Assembly (NCBI RefSeq): GCF_036231945.1
Contig: NZ_CP109599.1
Location: 3,814,501-3,878,500, forward strand
Origin: Streptomyces sp. NBC_01429
Lineage (GTDB): Bacteria; Actinomycetota; Actinomycetes; Streptomycetales; Streptomycetaceae
Reading direction: 5' to 3'
Length of the DNA stretch: 64,000 bases
Positions 51,153 to 60,852 of the stretch are shown piece after piece. Position 1 is the first letter of the stretch. Every line of letters begins with the position of its first letter. A model generated the notes under the pieces. The model did not search any database and was not told where the DNA came from. It was given only the letters and a program-made list of their open reading frames with translations. A program made the position numbers and the translations under genes.

Positions 51153-52070
51153 TCAGCTCCCGGAGCGAACGGGCGGCTGGTGGGCGGCGCGGGCCGCGAC
51201 GTCGGCGGCTCCGCCCGCGCCCATCAGTGAGGCGGCGGGGGCGGCGGAGGGCAGCAGGGCGAGTGCCTCCAGCGCGGGCATGAGGTTCGGGCCGCCGTGG
51301 GCCGCCGCCGCCGGGAGTGCGCCGCGTACGAACTGGGCCGCCCGCACCCAGCGTTGGGCGTAGACGTGCCGGGCGCGGCGCTCGATGCCGTCCGCGATCC
51401 GGTCGACCGCCGGGGCCAGCGGATACGTACGGGCAGCCGGCCAGGGCATCCGGGAGCGCAGTTCGCGCAGCACGGGCTCGCGCTCCGCACCGCGCACCAT
51501 GTCCGTGTCGGTCCAGCTCAGATAGCCGACGCCGACCCGTACGCCGTGGTGCGCGACCTCCGCCTGGAGGGCGTGCGCGAACGCCTCGACGCCTGCCTTC
51601 GAGGCGCAGTACGCCGTCATCATCGGGGTCGGCGCGAGCGCCGCCAGGGAGGCGATCTGGAGGTAGTAGCCACGGGAGTTGAGCAGGGCGGGCAGAAAGG
51701 CGCGGGCGGTGTTGGCGCCGCCGACGAGGTTGACCTCGATGACCCGCCGCCACGCGGCCGGGTCCGAGCCGAGGAAGGGCCCGCCCGCCGCGACGCCCGC
51801 GTTGGCGACGACGACGTCGACCCGGCCGAAGCGCCGTGCGATGGACCGCGCCGTGAAGGACATCGCGCACGCGTCCGTGACATCCGCGTACCAGTAGTCC
51901 GCTTCACTGGCCAACGAGCGTGCCACAGCGGCGAGTTCGGTCCGCTCCAGACCGACGAGCGCCAGTCGGGCGCCGCGTGCGGAGAGCGTGCGGGCCAGCT
52001 GTTCGCCGACACCCCGGGCGGCGCCGGTGATGACGACGGTACGTCCTCGGAGTGAGAGACGCCTGTACAT
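51153..52070 (-). CDS. Short-chain dehydrogenase/reductase
   Basis: 305 residues from ATG 52070 (GGAG nine bases upstream). Rossmann NAD(P) site TGAARGVGE, NAG motif (VVANAGVAAGG), catalytic serine in LQIASLAAL and YCASK. The C-terminal extension (about 235-305) is Ala/Gly-rich with a helix, as in lipid-acting SDRs. It is the last gene of a leftward set with two ketosynthases and an ACP and probably reduces a keto-acyl or hydroxy-acyl intermediate. Confidence 0.85.
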   Translation of the reverse strand: MYRRLSLRGRTVVITGAARGVGEQLARTLSARGARLALVGLERTELAAVARSLASEADYWYADVTDACAMSFTARSIARRFGRVDVVVANAGVAAGGPFLGSDPAAWRRVIEVNLVGGANTARAFLPALLNSRGYYLQIASLAALAPTPMMTAYCASKAGVEAFAHALQAEVAHHGVRVGVGYLSWTDTDMVRGAEREPVLRELRSRMPWPAARTYPLAPAVDRIADGIERRARHVYAQRWVRAAQFVRGALPAAAAHGGPNLMPALEALALLPSAAPAASLMGAGGAADVAARAAHQPPVRSGS

Positions 52071-52251
52071 GGGTGGATCTCCAAGAGGGAAAGCGTGCGG
52101 GGTCGAGGGAATGAGGGGGAATGAGAGGGGAGGGGGGTGGAGGGGGGTGATACGCCGGTGGAGGTCGAAGGGGCCGTCCCCCCGCACGAGTTGTGGTCGT
52201 GAGCAGGGGACGGCGATGCGTCCGTGAGCGCCTGCCGGGTGGGCATGGGCG

Positions 52252-53481
52252 TCAGGCACGCTCCAGGGCGAGGACCGCGTTGTGCCCGCCGAAGCCGAAC
52301 GAGTGGGTGACCGCGCGGTCGGTGCGCATGCGCAGCGGCTGCTTGGTCACGCAGTCGATGTCGAACTCGACGGCAGGCGCGTCCAGATTGGCGATCGGCG
52401 GTACGACTCCGTGCTGAAGGGTGAGCACGGTCAGCCCCGCCTCGATCGCTCCGGCCGCCCCCATGCAGTGCCCCAGCACGCCCTTGGGCGCCGTGACCGA
52501 GGGACGCTGCGGAAAGACCCGGCTGATCAGCGCGGCCTCGGTCGCGTCGTTGAGCTGGGTGGAGGTGCCGTGCGCGTTGACGTGTTCGACGTCGTACGGG
52601 CTCCAGCCCGCGTCCCGCAGGGCCGCCTCCACCGCGCGCTGGGCCACGGCGCCCGAGGGGTGCGGGCTCGTGGGGTGGTACGCGTCGGTGGTGGCGCCGG
52701 CGCCCGCGAGCAGCGCCCGGGGCGCGGCTCCGCGCGCCCGCGCGTCGCTCTCCCGCTCCAGCACCATGATCGCGGCGCCCTCGCCGACGACCAGGCCCGA
52801 GCGGTCCCCCGCGAACGGCCGGGAGAGCAGCGAGGGATCGTCCCCGGGCCCCGCCTGTGCCGCCGCGCCCGAGCGGGCGAACCCGGCCATCGCGACCGGG
52901 TAGACGACCGACTCCGTCGCCCCCGCCACCGCGATGTCGCACTGGCCGGTGGCGAGCAGGTCGCGCGCCGCGTGCAGCGCGGTGACTCCGGAGGAACAGG
53001 CCGTGCACGGCGCCATGCTGGGGCCGGTGGCCCGCATGCTGATGGCGATCTCGGCGGCCGGCATGTTGGGGATCGTCAGCAGGATCGCCGAGGGCGAGGT
53101 CGCCTCGTGGCCGCGCCGGTCGAGCACCACGGCCTGCTCCGTCAGGCCCGCCGTACCCCCGCTGCTGGTCCCGACCACGACGGCGACCCGGGTGCCGTCC
53201 CAGGTCCTGGGGTCGAGCCCGGCGTCGGCGACCGCCTCGCGCGCGGCGAGGAGCGCGAGCTTCACGTACCGGCCCATCCGGAAGGACGTACGCCCGCCGA
53301 TCGCCGCGTCGAGATCGATACCGTCGACCATGCAGGCGAAGTCGACCGCACAGCCGTGCAGTTCGGGGACGGTACGGGCGCGCGAGACCCCCGCGCACAC
53401 GCCGTCCCAGGTGGAGGCTGTGTCATGGCCGGCCGGGGTGATCATGCCGAGGCCGGTGATGGCGACAGTGGGTCCGCTCAT
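52252..53481 (-). CDS. Beta-ketoacyl-ACP synthase (FabF-like), copy 1
   Basis: 409 residues. The active site is complete: cysteine in TACSSG, histidines in VNAHGTST and THSFGFGGHN, and lysine in APKGVLGHCMGAAGA. The ATG overlaps the ACP stop (ATGA), so ketosynthase and ACP are coupled. It is closely related to copy 2 at 56204 and both keep the condensing cysteine, so they are not an obvious KS/chain-length-factor pair. It should extend an acyl chain on the neighbouring ACP. Confidence 0.9.
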   Translation of the reverse strand: MSGPTVAITGLGMITPAGHDTASTWDGVCAGVSRARTVPELHGCAVDFACMVDGIDLDAAIGGRTSFRMGRYVKLALLAAREAVADAGLDPRTWDGTRVAVVVGTSSGGTAGLTEQAVVLDRRGHEATSPSAILLTIPNMPAAEIAISMRATGPSMAPCTACSSGVTALHAARDLLATGQCDIAVAGATESVVYPVAMAGFARSGAAAQAGPGDDPSLLSRPFAGDRSGLVVGEGAAIMVLERESDARARGAAPRALLAGAGATTDAYHPTSPHPSGAVAQRAVEAALRDAGWSPYDVEHVNAHGTSTQLNDATEAALISRVFPQRPSVTAPKGVLGHCMGAAGAIEAGLTVLTLQHGVVPPIANLDAPAVEFDIDCVTKQPLRMRTDRAVTHSFGFGGHNAVLALERA

Positions 53482-53723
53482 CGGCCGACTCCCACGGTCG
53501 CCTCGTCGAGGTACGCGGTGAGCGCGGCCAGCGAGGCGCCCTTGAGCAGGGTGTCGGAGTCGGCGCGGACGTCCAGCGTCTCCTTGATGATGACCGCGAG
53601 TTCCGCGACGGCGAGGGAGTCCATCTCCAGGGTGTCCATCGTCGCCTCGGGGACGATCTCGGCCGCCGGCACCTTGAAGGTCTCGGTGAGGACTTCGGTG
53701 ATCTTCGGGTGAATCCGGTTCAT
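53478..53723 (-). CDS. Acyl carrier protein
   Basis: 81 residues from ATG 53723 (AAGGA seven bases upstream). Four-helix ACP with the phosphopantetheine serine in LEMDSLAVAEL. Its stop overlaps the ketosynthase start. It carries the intermediates for the two ketosynthases, the SDR and the acyl-CoA oxidase-like enzyme of this cluster. Confidence 0.9.
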   Translation of the reverse strand: MNRIHPKITEVLTETFKVPAAEIVPEATMDTLEMDSLAVAELAVIIKETLDVRADSDTLLKGASLAALTAYLDEATVGVGR

Positions 53724-53979
53724 GGCATGTTCCTTTCCCAGGGGGGTGGTTGGCCGCGCGTCCGAACGCCGGACACGCGCCGAAGCGCGCCCCGGTGGGA
53801 CGCGCGGGTCGTACATGGTCGGGTGAGTGGGCGGTGGCCGGTCGGACGCGGGGTGTACGGGGTTGGTGCGCCCGGGACGGTCCCGGTGGGGGGCGCGTGC
53901 CGTGGCGTGCGCCGTAGCCCGCGCCGCGACCGGAGCCGTGACCGGCGGAGCGGACCCGCCGAGGCCCCGCGTCCGCCCG

Positions 53980-56010
53980 TCAGCCGGAGCCCGGCGCGCC
54001 GTCCCCGGCCCCGCCATGCCACGCGCCGTTCGGGTCGTCGTACGTCCCGGCGTACCCGGGCCCGGCGATCGGCCGGTCCGCGAGCACCTCCTCGGGCAGC
54101 GCGAACGCGCCGACCAGGGTGGGGGCATGGGCGGCGAGGCGCCCGATCAGCGCCTCGACCGTCTCGGCCAGTTCGCCGACGTGTCTCGCCGCCAGCCGCC
54201 CGGACGCCAGCAGTTCACCGCTGTTGCGGTCGATCCACCGGAGTGCGAAGAGGCTGCGCAGGGCCTGGAGCAGATCGGCGGCGGACGCGGCGGACACGAC
54301 GGACGCGGTGGACCCGGCGGAGAGCGCGCCGAGGACGGCCTCGTCGGCCTCTTCGGCGACGAGGCCGTCCACCGCCACGGCGTACTCCCGCGCCGCCCGC
54401 CGGTACGCGTGCGCCTCCACGGCGCGCAGCGCGGCGCCCGACGCGGCGTTCCAGCGGGCGAGGGCGTCGCCCCGGGGGGCGTGGCTCATCCGGTGGCGGG
54501 CGCGGGTGAGCCACAGTCGTTCGACGTCCGCGATCAGTTCGTCGAGGAAGGCCGGGTCGGACAGCTCGCGCTCCTCGGGAGCAACCTCCGCAGCGGCCCC
54601 CGGGGCAGCCCCCGAAGCGGCCGCCGAAGCAGGTGCGGGCGCCGGGTCGGGCGCGAAGATCAGCTCCGCCGCCGCCTTGGCGTGGATCGCGACGTTGTCG
54701 CCCTCCGCCGTGATCACGCCCTCGATGCCCGCCAGCAGTTCGGCCATGCCGTTGTTCTCCAGCAGCCCCTGCGCCCCGCACCGCTCCCGGCACTCCACGA
54801 TCACCTCGCGCGCCCGCCAGGTGATCCAGCCCTTGGCGACGGCGACGAGCCGTTCGGCCTCATCGGTGTTCGCGTCCGTGCGCGACTGCCAGGCGTCGAG
54901 CGCCGTGCGGTGCAGCAGGCTCATCGCGAAGACCGTGGCCAGCGCCGCGACCAGCGGGCCGTGGTGGCTGCGGTGGGCGAAGACCGGCACCTGACCGGTG
55001 CCCCGGGGGCCGGAGATCAGCCGGTGGCCGCCGTACCGTACGGCGAGCGCCAGCGCGAACCGCGCCGAGCCGACGGCGCTCGCGCTCATCGAGAGCTTGC
55101 CCGGGGTGACCCGGCCGATGGAGAGCAGCAGGCGCCGCCGGCGGTTGGCGTTCTCGCTGCGGAAGACACCGTCCGCGCCGAGCCGGCCCTGCGCGCCCGC
55201 CAGCAGCGCGTCCCGGCCGACGAAGACACCGTCGAACGAGGTCAGGCAGTGGTCCACCGAGCTGCCGAACCGCTCGGGCAGCCGGCGCACCCGCACTCCG
55301 GGCAGCGGGCGTACGGCGTCGGTCAGCGGGGTCAGGAAGAGGAAGACGCCGTGGTCCTCGCCGTCCACCAGCAGCCGGGCCGCGACGACCCCGCTCTTGG
55401 GGCCGCCCACCGGGCTGGTGTTGGGCATGAACTTCTGCGCCCCGGCGTGCGGCGTGCGCAGGACGAAGCCGTCCCGGTCGCGGTCGTAGGCCGCGGTCGT
55501 CTCCACGGCGACGGCGTCGTTGCCGTGGGCCACCTCCGTGCAGAGGAACGTCCCCACGCGGCGCGCCGCCAGAAAGTCCGACAGGTCCCGCCCGCCGCCC
55601 GGAGCAGCGACAGCGTCGGGACCGGTGCCGGGGCCGGTGGAGTCGTGGTCGATCAGGCTGCCGAGAAACAGGTTGTAGTGAATCCCGGCGACCGTGACGA
55701 AGCTGGGGTCGATCGGGCCGAGCCACTCGTGCAGCGCCGCCAGCGCGCGCGGGTCGGCGGCCAGGGCCGCCGGGTCCGCGAGCGAGTCGTTGACGGTGCG
55801 CAACCGCTCATACGCCCACGCGAGCCGCTCCCCGGCCGTGCCGCCCTGCCTGTGCCGGAACGGCCCCGACGCGGCGATCGCGCGCCATGGCCCGTGCTCA
55901 CGGGTGAAGTCCGTACCGAACAGCACGCGCGTCAGCCGATCCGTGGCCGGATCCGCCGACGCGGCCCCCTCCGTCGGAACGGCAGGGGACACGGCAACGC
56001 TGTTGATCAT
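53980..56010 (-). CDS. Acyl-CoA oxidase-like flavoprotein
   Basis: About 676 residues from ATG 56010; no strong ribosome site is seen, and GTG 56019 is an alternative. The acyl-CoA oxidase order is visible: an N-terminal helical domain, beta-domain with FLCTEVAHGNDAVAVETTA and HAGAQKFMPNTSP, FAD-binding helices (GRVTPGKLSMSASAVG, RCGAQGLLENNG) and an ACOX C-terminal domain (about 520-660). An insertion (ASAAASGAAPGAAAEVAPEE) lies near 475. Placed between an ACP and a ketosynthase, it probably introduces a double bond into an acyl chain for specialised lipid formation. Confidence 0.8.
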   Translation of the reverse strand: MINSVAVSPAVPTEGAASADPATDRLTRVLFGTDFTREHGPWRAIAASGPFRHRQGGTAGERLAWAYERLRTVNDSLADPAALAADPRALAALHEWLGPIDPSFVTVAGIHYNLFLGSLIDHDSTGPGTGPDAVAAPGGGRDLSDFLAARRVGTFLCTEVAHGNDAVAVETTAAYDRDRDGFVLRTPHAGAQKFMPNTSPVGGPKSGVVAARLLVDGEDHGVFLFLTPLTDAVRPLPGVRVRRLPERFGSSVDHCLTSFDGVFVGRDALLAGAQGRLGADGVFRSENANRRRRLLLSIGRVTPGKLSMSASAVGSARFALALAVRYGGHRLISGPRGTGQVPVFAHRSHHGPLVAALATVFAMSLLHRTALDAWQSRTDANTDEAERLVAVAKGWITWRAREVIVECRERCGAQGLLENNGMAELLAGIEGVITAEGDNVAIHAKAAAELIFAPDPAPAPASAAASGAAPGAAAEVAPEERELSDPAFLDELIADVERLWLTRARHRMSHAPRGDALARWNAASGAALRAVEAHAYRRAAREYAVAVDGLVAEEADEAVLGALSAGSTASVVSAASAADLLQALRSLFALRWIDRNSGELLASGRLAARHVGELAETVEALIGRLAAHAPTLVGAFALPEEVLADRPIAGPGYAGTYDDPNGAWHGGAGDGAPGSG

Positions 56011-56203
56011 TACGGTCACGGAAGTAGAACGATCAAGCGATCACGAAGAAACGACTCTGTGGCCCGTCGGGACCGTAAAACATCCATTCGACGGGCGCAC
56101 AGTGACGCCACTCGCGCGCCTCCCTGAACGCGCCCCCAACGCGCCGCCCATTCGGGGGACTTGGTCAGGCCACCGCCTCGCCCTCCGTCACGCCGTCACG
56201 CCG

Positions 56204-57598
56204 TCACGCCTTCCTGAACGCCAGCGCGACATTGTGTCCGCCGAATCCGAACGAGTGACTGACCGCCGTCTCCACCCACTGCCGCCGCGGCTCCTTCGTC
56301 ACGCAGTCCAGGTCGAACTCGACCGCGGGCGCGTCCAGGTTGGCGATCGGCGGAATGATGCCGTGCTCCAGGGTCAGCACCGTCGCCACCGCCTCGATCG
56401 CCCCGGCCGCAGCGAGCGTGTGCCCCAGCACCCCCTTCACCGCCGTGACCGGCGGGCGGTGCGGGAAGAGCCGCTCGATCAGCCGGGCCTCCATGGCGTC
56501 GTTGAGCGGCGTGGAGGTGCCGTGCGCGTTGACGTGCTCGACGTCGTACGGGCTCCAGCCCGCCTGCCGCAACGCCGTCTCCACCGCCGCCTGCGCCACC
56601 CGCCCCTGCGGCTCGGGCGCCGTCGGGTGGTGCGCGTCCGTGCTGGCGCCCGCGCCGCTCAGCAGCGCGCGCGGCGACCGGCCCCTGGCCCGCGCGTCCG
56701 TCTCCCGCTCCAGCACGACCATGGCCGCGCCCTCGCCGAGGACGAACCCGTCCCGGTCCGCCGCGAACGGCCGTGACGCCTCCGCGGGGGCGCCCGTGCG
56801 GGTCGACAGCGCGCCCATCCGCGCGAACGCCGTCACCACCAGGGGCGTCAGTACGGACTCGGCGCCGCCCGCCACCACCACGTCGCACTCCCCGCTGAGC
56901 AGCAGATCACGCGCCAGGGAGATCGCGGTGGCCCCCGAGGCGCAGGCCGTCGCCGGGGAGAGGCTGGGGCCCTGGGCCCGCAGCGCGATCGCGACCTCAC
57001 CGGCCGCCGCGTTCGGCATCATCATCGGCACCAGCAGCGGCGAGACCGCCTCCGGCCCCCGGTCCCGCAGCCGCAGCACGTTGTCCGCGAGTACGGAGAC
57101 CCCGCCGACCCCCACCCCGAGCACCACGCCCACCCGGCCCGCCTGCCAGGTCGCCGGGTCGAGCCCGGCGTCCGCCACCGCCTGCCGCGCCGCGATCAGC
57201 GCCAGCTTCACGAAGCGCGCCATCCGCCACACCGAGCGCCCGCCCACGACGGCGTCGAGGTCGAGCCCCGGCCAGGGGGGCGCGCCGTCGCCCGCGCCCC
57301 CGGCCGGGCCCCGATCCGTATCCCCGGTGCCGCCCCGGTCCGTACCCGGCGCGGGCGCACCCGCGGGCACAGGCGCCGGACCGTCGACCGCGCAGGCGAA
57401 GTCGACCGGCATACCGGCCAGTTCCGGCTGCCGCCTGGCCGCCGAGCGCCCGGCGCACAGCCCCGCCCAGAACGCCCGCTCGTCGGCGCCGGCGGGCGTG
57501 ACCACCCCGAGCCCGGTCACCGCGACCTCCGCCGCGCCACCGCTCCACCCGCGTCGGCCGTGTCCCCGTTCAACCGTCCGCTCAGCCGTCCGCGTCAT
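56204..57598 (-). CDS. Beta-ketoacyl-ACP synthase (FabF-like), copy 2
   Basis: 464 residues from ATG 57598. Condensing cysteine in ATACASG, histidines in VNAHGTST and SHSFGFGGHN, lysine in AVKGVLGHTLAAAGA. Compared with copy 1 it has a longer N-terminus and a Gly/Pro/Asp-rich insertion of about 35 residues (about 75-108) before LDAVVGG. The two share long identical runs (SPYDVEHVNAHGTST, PPIANLDAPAVEFD), which points to duplication within the cluster. Confidence 0.9.
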   Translation of the reverse strand: MTRTAERTVERGHGRRGWSGGAAEVAVTGLGVVTPAGADERAFWAGLCAGRSAARRQPELAGMPVDFACAVDGPAPVPAGAPAPGTDRGGTGDTDRGPAGGAGDGAPPWPGLDLDAVVGGRSVWRMARFVKLALIAARQAVADAGLDPATWQAGRVGVVLGVGVGGVSVLADNVLRLRDRGPEAVSPLLVPMMMPNAAAGEVAIALRAQGPSLSPATACASGATAISLARDLLLSGECDVVVAGGAESVLTPLVVTAFARMGALSTRTGAPAEASRPFAADRDGFVLGEGAAMVVLERETDARARGRSPRALLSGAGASTDAHHPTAPEPQGRVAQAAVETALRQAGWSPYDVEHVNAHGTSTPLNDAMEARLIERLFPHRPPVTAVKGVLGHTLAAAGAIEAVATVLTLEHGIIPPIANLDAPAVEFDLDCVTKEPRRQWVETAVSHSFGFGGHNVALAFRKA

Positions 57599-57696
57599 GA
57601 CGTCCCATCCCTTCCGTTCCCTTCCGTCGAGTCCACCCGGGCCCGCGGCCCGCCCGCACGTCCGCCGCCCGCACGTCCGCCGCACGTCCGTCCGCC

Positions 57697-58341
57697 TCAC
57701 GTCCGCGGCCGGCGCGGCGCCGCCGTACCCCAGGTCAGGCCGCCGCCGAAGGCGGTCAGCAGCATCCGGTCACCCGCGCGGAACCGCTCGCGCGCCGTCC
57801 CGTCCGCCAGGGCCGGCGGGAGGGAGGCCGCGCCCGTGTTGCCCACCCGGTCGAGAGGGACGACGCAGCGCTCCTCGGCGATCCCCGGCCGCTCGGCGAC
57901 GGAGCGCGGGATCCGGCCGTTGGCCTGGTGCGGTACGAAGTGGTCGACCTGGTCGGCGTTCCAGCCGACCGTGCGCGGCAGGGAGCGGCATGAACCGGTC
58001 ATTCGCTCAACCGCGTGCTGATAAACAGTCTGGCCGCGCATCCGGACGTACTGGTCCCCCTCGGCCGCCGGACCGGGCAGCGACCGCGCCCGCGACCCGC
58101 CGCCCTCCACGGTCACCTGGCCGTAGCCCGTACCGTCGCTGCCCAGGTCGAAGGCGGGCAGCCCGCCCGGGTCCCCGGGGCCGCCCGCGCCGATGAGCGC
58201 GGCTCCGGCGCCGTCGCCGGACACCACGCCGGTCGAGCGGTCCCCCGGCACCCGTCCCGCGACGGCCGTCAGGACAGCCGACCGGGCGGGCGGGGACGGC
58301 ACCGCCCCCACCCGCCCGTACAGCGCGTCTCCGCTCGCCAA
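57697..58341 (-). pseudogene. KAS III (FabH-like) C-terminal remnant
   Basis: 214 codons carry the C-terminal half of a FabH-type starter synthase: RSTGVVSGDGAGA, the histidine of FVPHQANGRI, the asparagine of VGNTGAAS and the final AFGGGLTWG. The N-terminal half with the catalytic cysteine is absent; upstream lies only 65 bases before the geosmin synthase stop. The cluster's own priming enzyme is therefore probably broken, unless a partner supplies it elsewhere. Confidence 0.7.
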
Positions 58342-58406
58342 CCCACGGCCCCCGTCCGGTGAACATCACATCGACCGGATGCCAAACGCCGGGAACGGTC
58401 GCCGGG

Positions 58407-60683
58407 TTACGACGCCATATGAGGCACCGGCCCCGCCGAAAGCCGGGTCGGCTCCCACCCGGGCAGCTGGATCCGCGTCGCCGACACGCCGAGGCCGCTG
58501 GGGACGGGCGGCAGCCAGCGGGTGATGCCCGCCCGGTCCTCCAACAGCTCGGGCTCCTTGTAACGCTTGCAGCCGTGGTGCCAGTTGAGGATGCCGGAGA
58601 GCCAGTTCTCCAGCTCCTTCACATAGCCGTCCAGCACCGCGCGCGCGTCCTGGTCGAGGTCGAAGTCGTCGTACAGCACCGGAAGTTCGTTGGCAGCGAC
58701 ATGCTGGAACTGGCGCATGCGCGACTTCATCAGATCGTCGATGATCCGCAGGGCCGTCGGATAGTCGCAGTTGAAGAAGTTCTGCACGACGAGCAGCCCG
58801 TTGTGCACCTCGCCCTCGAACTCGATCTCCTTCTGGTACGAGAAGACGTCGTTCAGCAGACAGGCGTAGTCCTGCGCCGCGTTCTCCAGGGAGCGCATCG
58901 GACCCGTCCGGTAGATCTCGGGCGGCACCTGCCTGCCGTGGCTCAGCCGGGACAGACTCATCGTCATGTCGGAGCCGAAGGTCTGGCGGCGCATCTCGAT
59001 GTAGTCGACGGGATCGGGGATACGATTCTGCGCCTGGTTGGCCAGTTCCCACAGCCAGCTGGCGGTCATGTCCTCGACGGCCTTGCGGAACGTACGCCGC
59101 CCTTCCGGCTCCATCGGACCCGCCGTACGCGCCCACAGGTCGGCCAGCCCGCGCTCAAGACCGGTGGCCGGCGGCGGGGTCGCGGTGACGTCGTCCAGCG
59201 GCATGAACAGCGACAGCCGCTCGTTGCACGCCTTGGCGCCCGCCAGGTCGCGCGCGTTTCCGTACACGACCGGGAAGTAGTCGTCCCCGTACGTCCCCCA
59301 GGCGAGCCAGTCGGAGGTCAGATCGAGCCCCTCCGCCGTGGCGTCCGGATGGATACCGGCGGAGCAGAGCGGCAGATCGATCCGGCGCAGCCGCTCCTCG
59401 TCCCAGACGTCGGAGCCGGGCATGCCCGGCTGCGCCTCCAGGATGCCCATGCGGTGGGCCCACTCGGCGACATGGTCCCGTGAGTGCTCCAGATGCGGGC
59501 TGAGGCTCAGCGCGAACGGCATCTCGAAGTCGGGCAGCCGCGAGGGCCCGACCCGCTGGAACGGGATGTGGCTGTGGCTGCGGGCCCGCGCCGGCGCGCC
59601 CACGCCGATGGAGCGCACCAGGTCGGAGGCCGACGTGCCGAGCCCGACGGGCGTCATGGAGAACAGCGCACCGCCCCCGCCCGTCCCGTCCCCGGCGCCG
59701 TTCATGTAGCGGCTGGAACGCATGTGCCACTCATGGCCGCCGGACTGCCAGTCCTGGAGCCCCTTCACATAGGCGAGGGTGTCGGCGGCGCCCTGGGGGT
59801 CGACGCCCTTCTCCGCGAAGAGGGGGCCCAGCTCCGTCAGCGCGGTGTTCTCGAACTGGTGGATACGGGAGGTGATCAGGTCGTTGACGGCGTCGGCCGC
59901 CTCCTGGGTCGTGCAGCCGAGGAAGGTCTCCAGGACGAGCACGCCATTGCTCAGCTCGCCCTCCTCCTCGATCTCCCGCTGGTACGAGAACAGGTCGTTG
60001 CGGAGGTGGACGCCGTCCGAGAACGTGTCCTTCAGCACCCGCAGCGGCCTGGAGTCGGCGAGGGCCGCCGGGATCTCGGCGCCCGTCGCGTACTCGATGA
60101 GCCCGGCCGACCAGGGCGCGCCGCCGACCTTGCGGCGCATCTCGATGTACTCGACGGGGTTGGACACCCGCTCCGCGTTGATGTTGGCCAGTTCCCAGTC
60201 GGACTCGTTGAGCAGATTCTCGGTCGACTCGGCGAACCGCCGGCGCCACCCCAGCGACATGCTCGGGACCGTACGCGCCCAGAGGTCGGCGAGTCCGGCC
60301 TCGACCGGGTTGGTCGGCTCGGGGAATCCGGCGGACAGATCCATCGGCATGAAGGCGGCGAGCCGGTCGAGGTACGCCTTGCCGCCCTCGCGGTCCTGGG
60401 GCCGCTTGTAGACCTCAAGGAAGTGGTCGTCGAAGAAGAAGACCCACACGTACCAGTCGGTGACCAGCGACAACGCCGGTCCGTCGCAGTCGGGGTGGGT
60501 GTAGGCGCAGAGCAGGGCGTAGTCGTGGGAGTCGAGGTCGGACTCCTCCCAGACGCCCGATCCCTCCAGCATTCCCATGTCCCTGGCCCACTGCTTGGAA
60601 TGCTCCCTGGCCTCCTCCAGGTGGGGATTGAGCCGAGCCGGATAGGCCAGGTAGAAATCCGGCAGTTCGAAGGGTTGCGTCAC
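58407..60683 (-). CDS. geoA: Germacradienol/geosmin synthase
   Basis: 758 residues, the bifunctional terpene cyclase that converts farnesyl diphosphate to germacradienol and then geosmin. The N-terminal domain has the metal-binding DDHFLE (85-90) and NDLFSYQRE (NSE triad). The C-terminal domain (from about 380) has the family's variant DDYFP and NDVFSYQKE. Both active sites look intact. A Gly/Thr-rich linker near 330-375 joins them. Single gene without operon partners, as in other Streptomyces. Confidence 0.95.
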   Translation of the reverse strand: MTQPFELPDFYLAYPARLNPHLEEAREHSKQWARDMGMLEGSGVWEESDLDSHDYALLCAYTHPDCDGPALSLVTDWYVWVFFFDDHFLEVYKRPQDREGGKAYLDRLAAFMPMDLSAGFPEPTNPVEAGLADLWARTVPSMSLGWRRRFAESTENLLNESDWELANINAERVSNPVEYIEMRRKVGGAPWSAGLIEYATGAEIPAALADSRPLRVLKDTFSDGVHLRNDLFSYQREIEEEGELSNGVLVLETFLGCTTQEAADAVNDLITSRIHQFENTALTELGPLFAEKGVDPQGAADTLAYVKGLQDWQSGGHEWHMRSSRYMNGAGDGTGGGGALFSMTPVGLGTSASDLVRSIGVGAPARARSHSHIPFQRVGPSRLPDFEMPFALSLSPHLEHSRDHVAEWAHRMGILEAQPGMPGSDVWDEERLRRIDLPLCSAGIHPDATAEGLDLTSDWLAWGTYGDDYFPVVYGNARDLAGAKACNERLSLFMPLDDVTATPPPATGLERGLADLWARTAGPMEPEGRRTFRKAVEDMTASWLWELANQAQNRIPDPVDYIEMRRQTFGSDMTMSLSRLSHGRQVPPEIYRTGPMRSLENAAQDYACLLNDVFSYQKEIEFEGEVHNGLLVVQNFFNCDYPTALRIIDDLMKSRMRQFQHVAANELPVLYDDFDLDQDARAVLDGYVKELENWLSGILNWHHGCKRYKEPELLEDRAGITRWLPPVPSGLGVSATRIQLPGWEPTRLSAGPVPHMAS

Positions 60684-60852
60684 GGGCGAGCGGCCTTTCC
60701 CGAAGGTCCCGGGGTTCGTTCCGGAAGTTGTCCTTTGGGCCCCGGTCTACCCCTCGCCGGCATCCCCCATCCGGACCACATATAAGTCATATAAAAGGAC
60801 AGAGCGCGCGTGGCTTCTCGCCCGGCGGCCGGGGCCGGGTGATCATCGTGCG

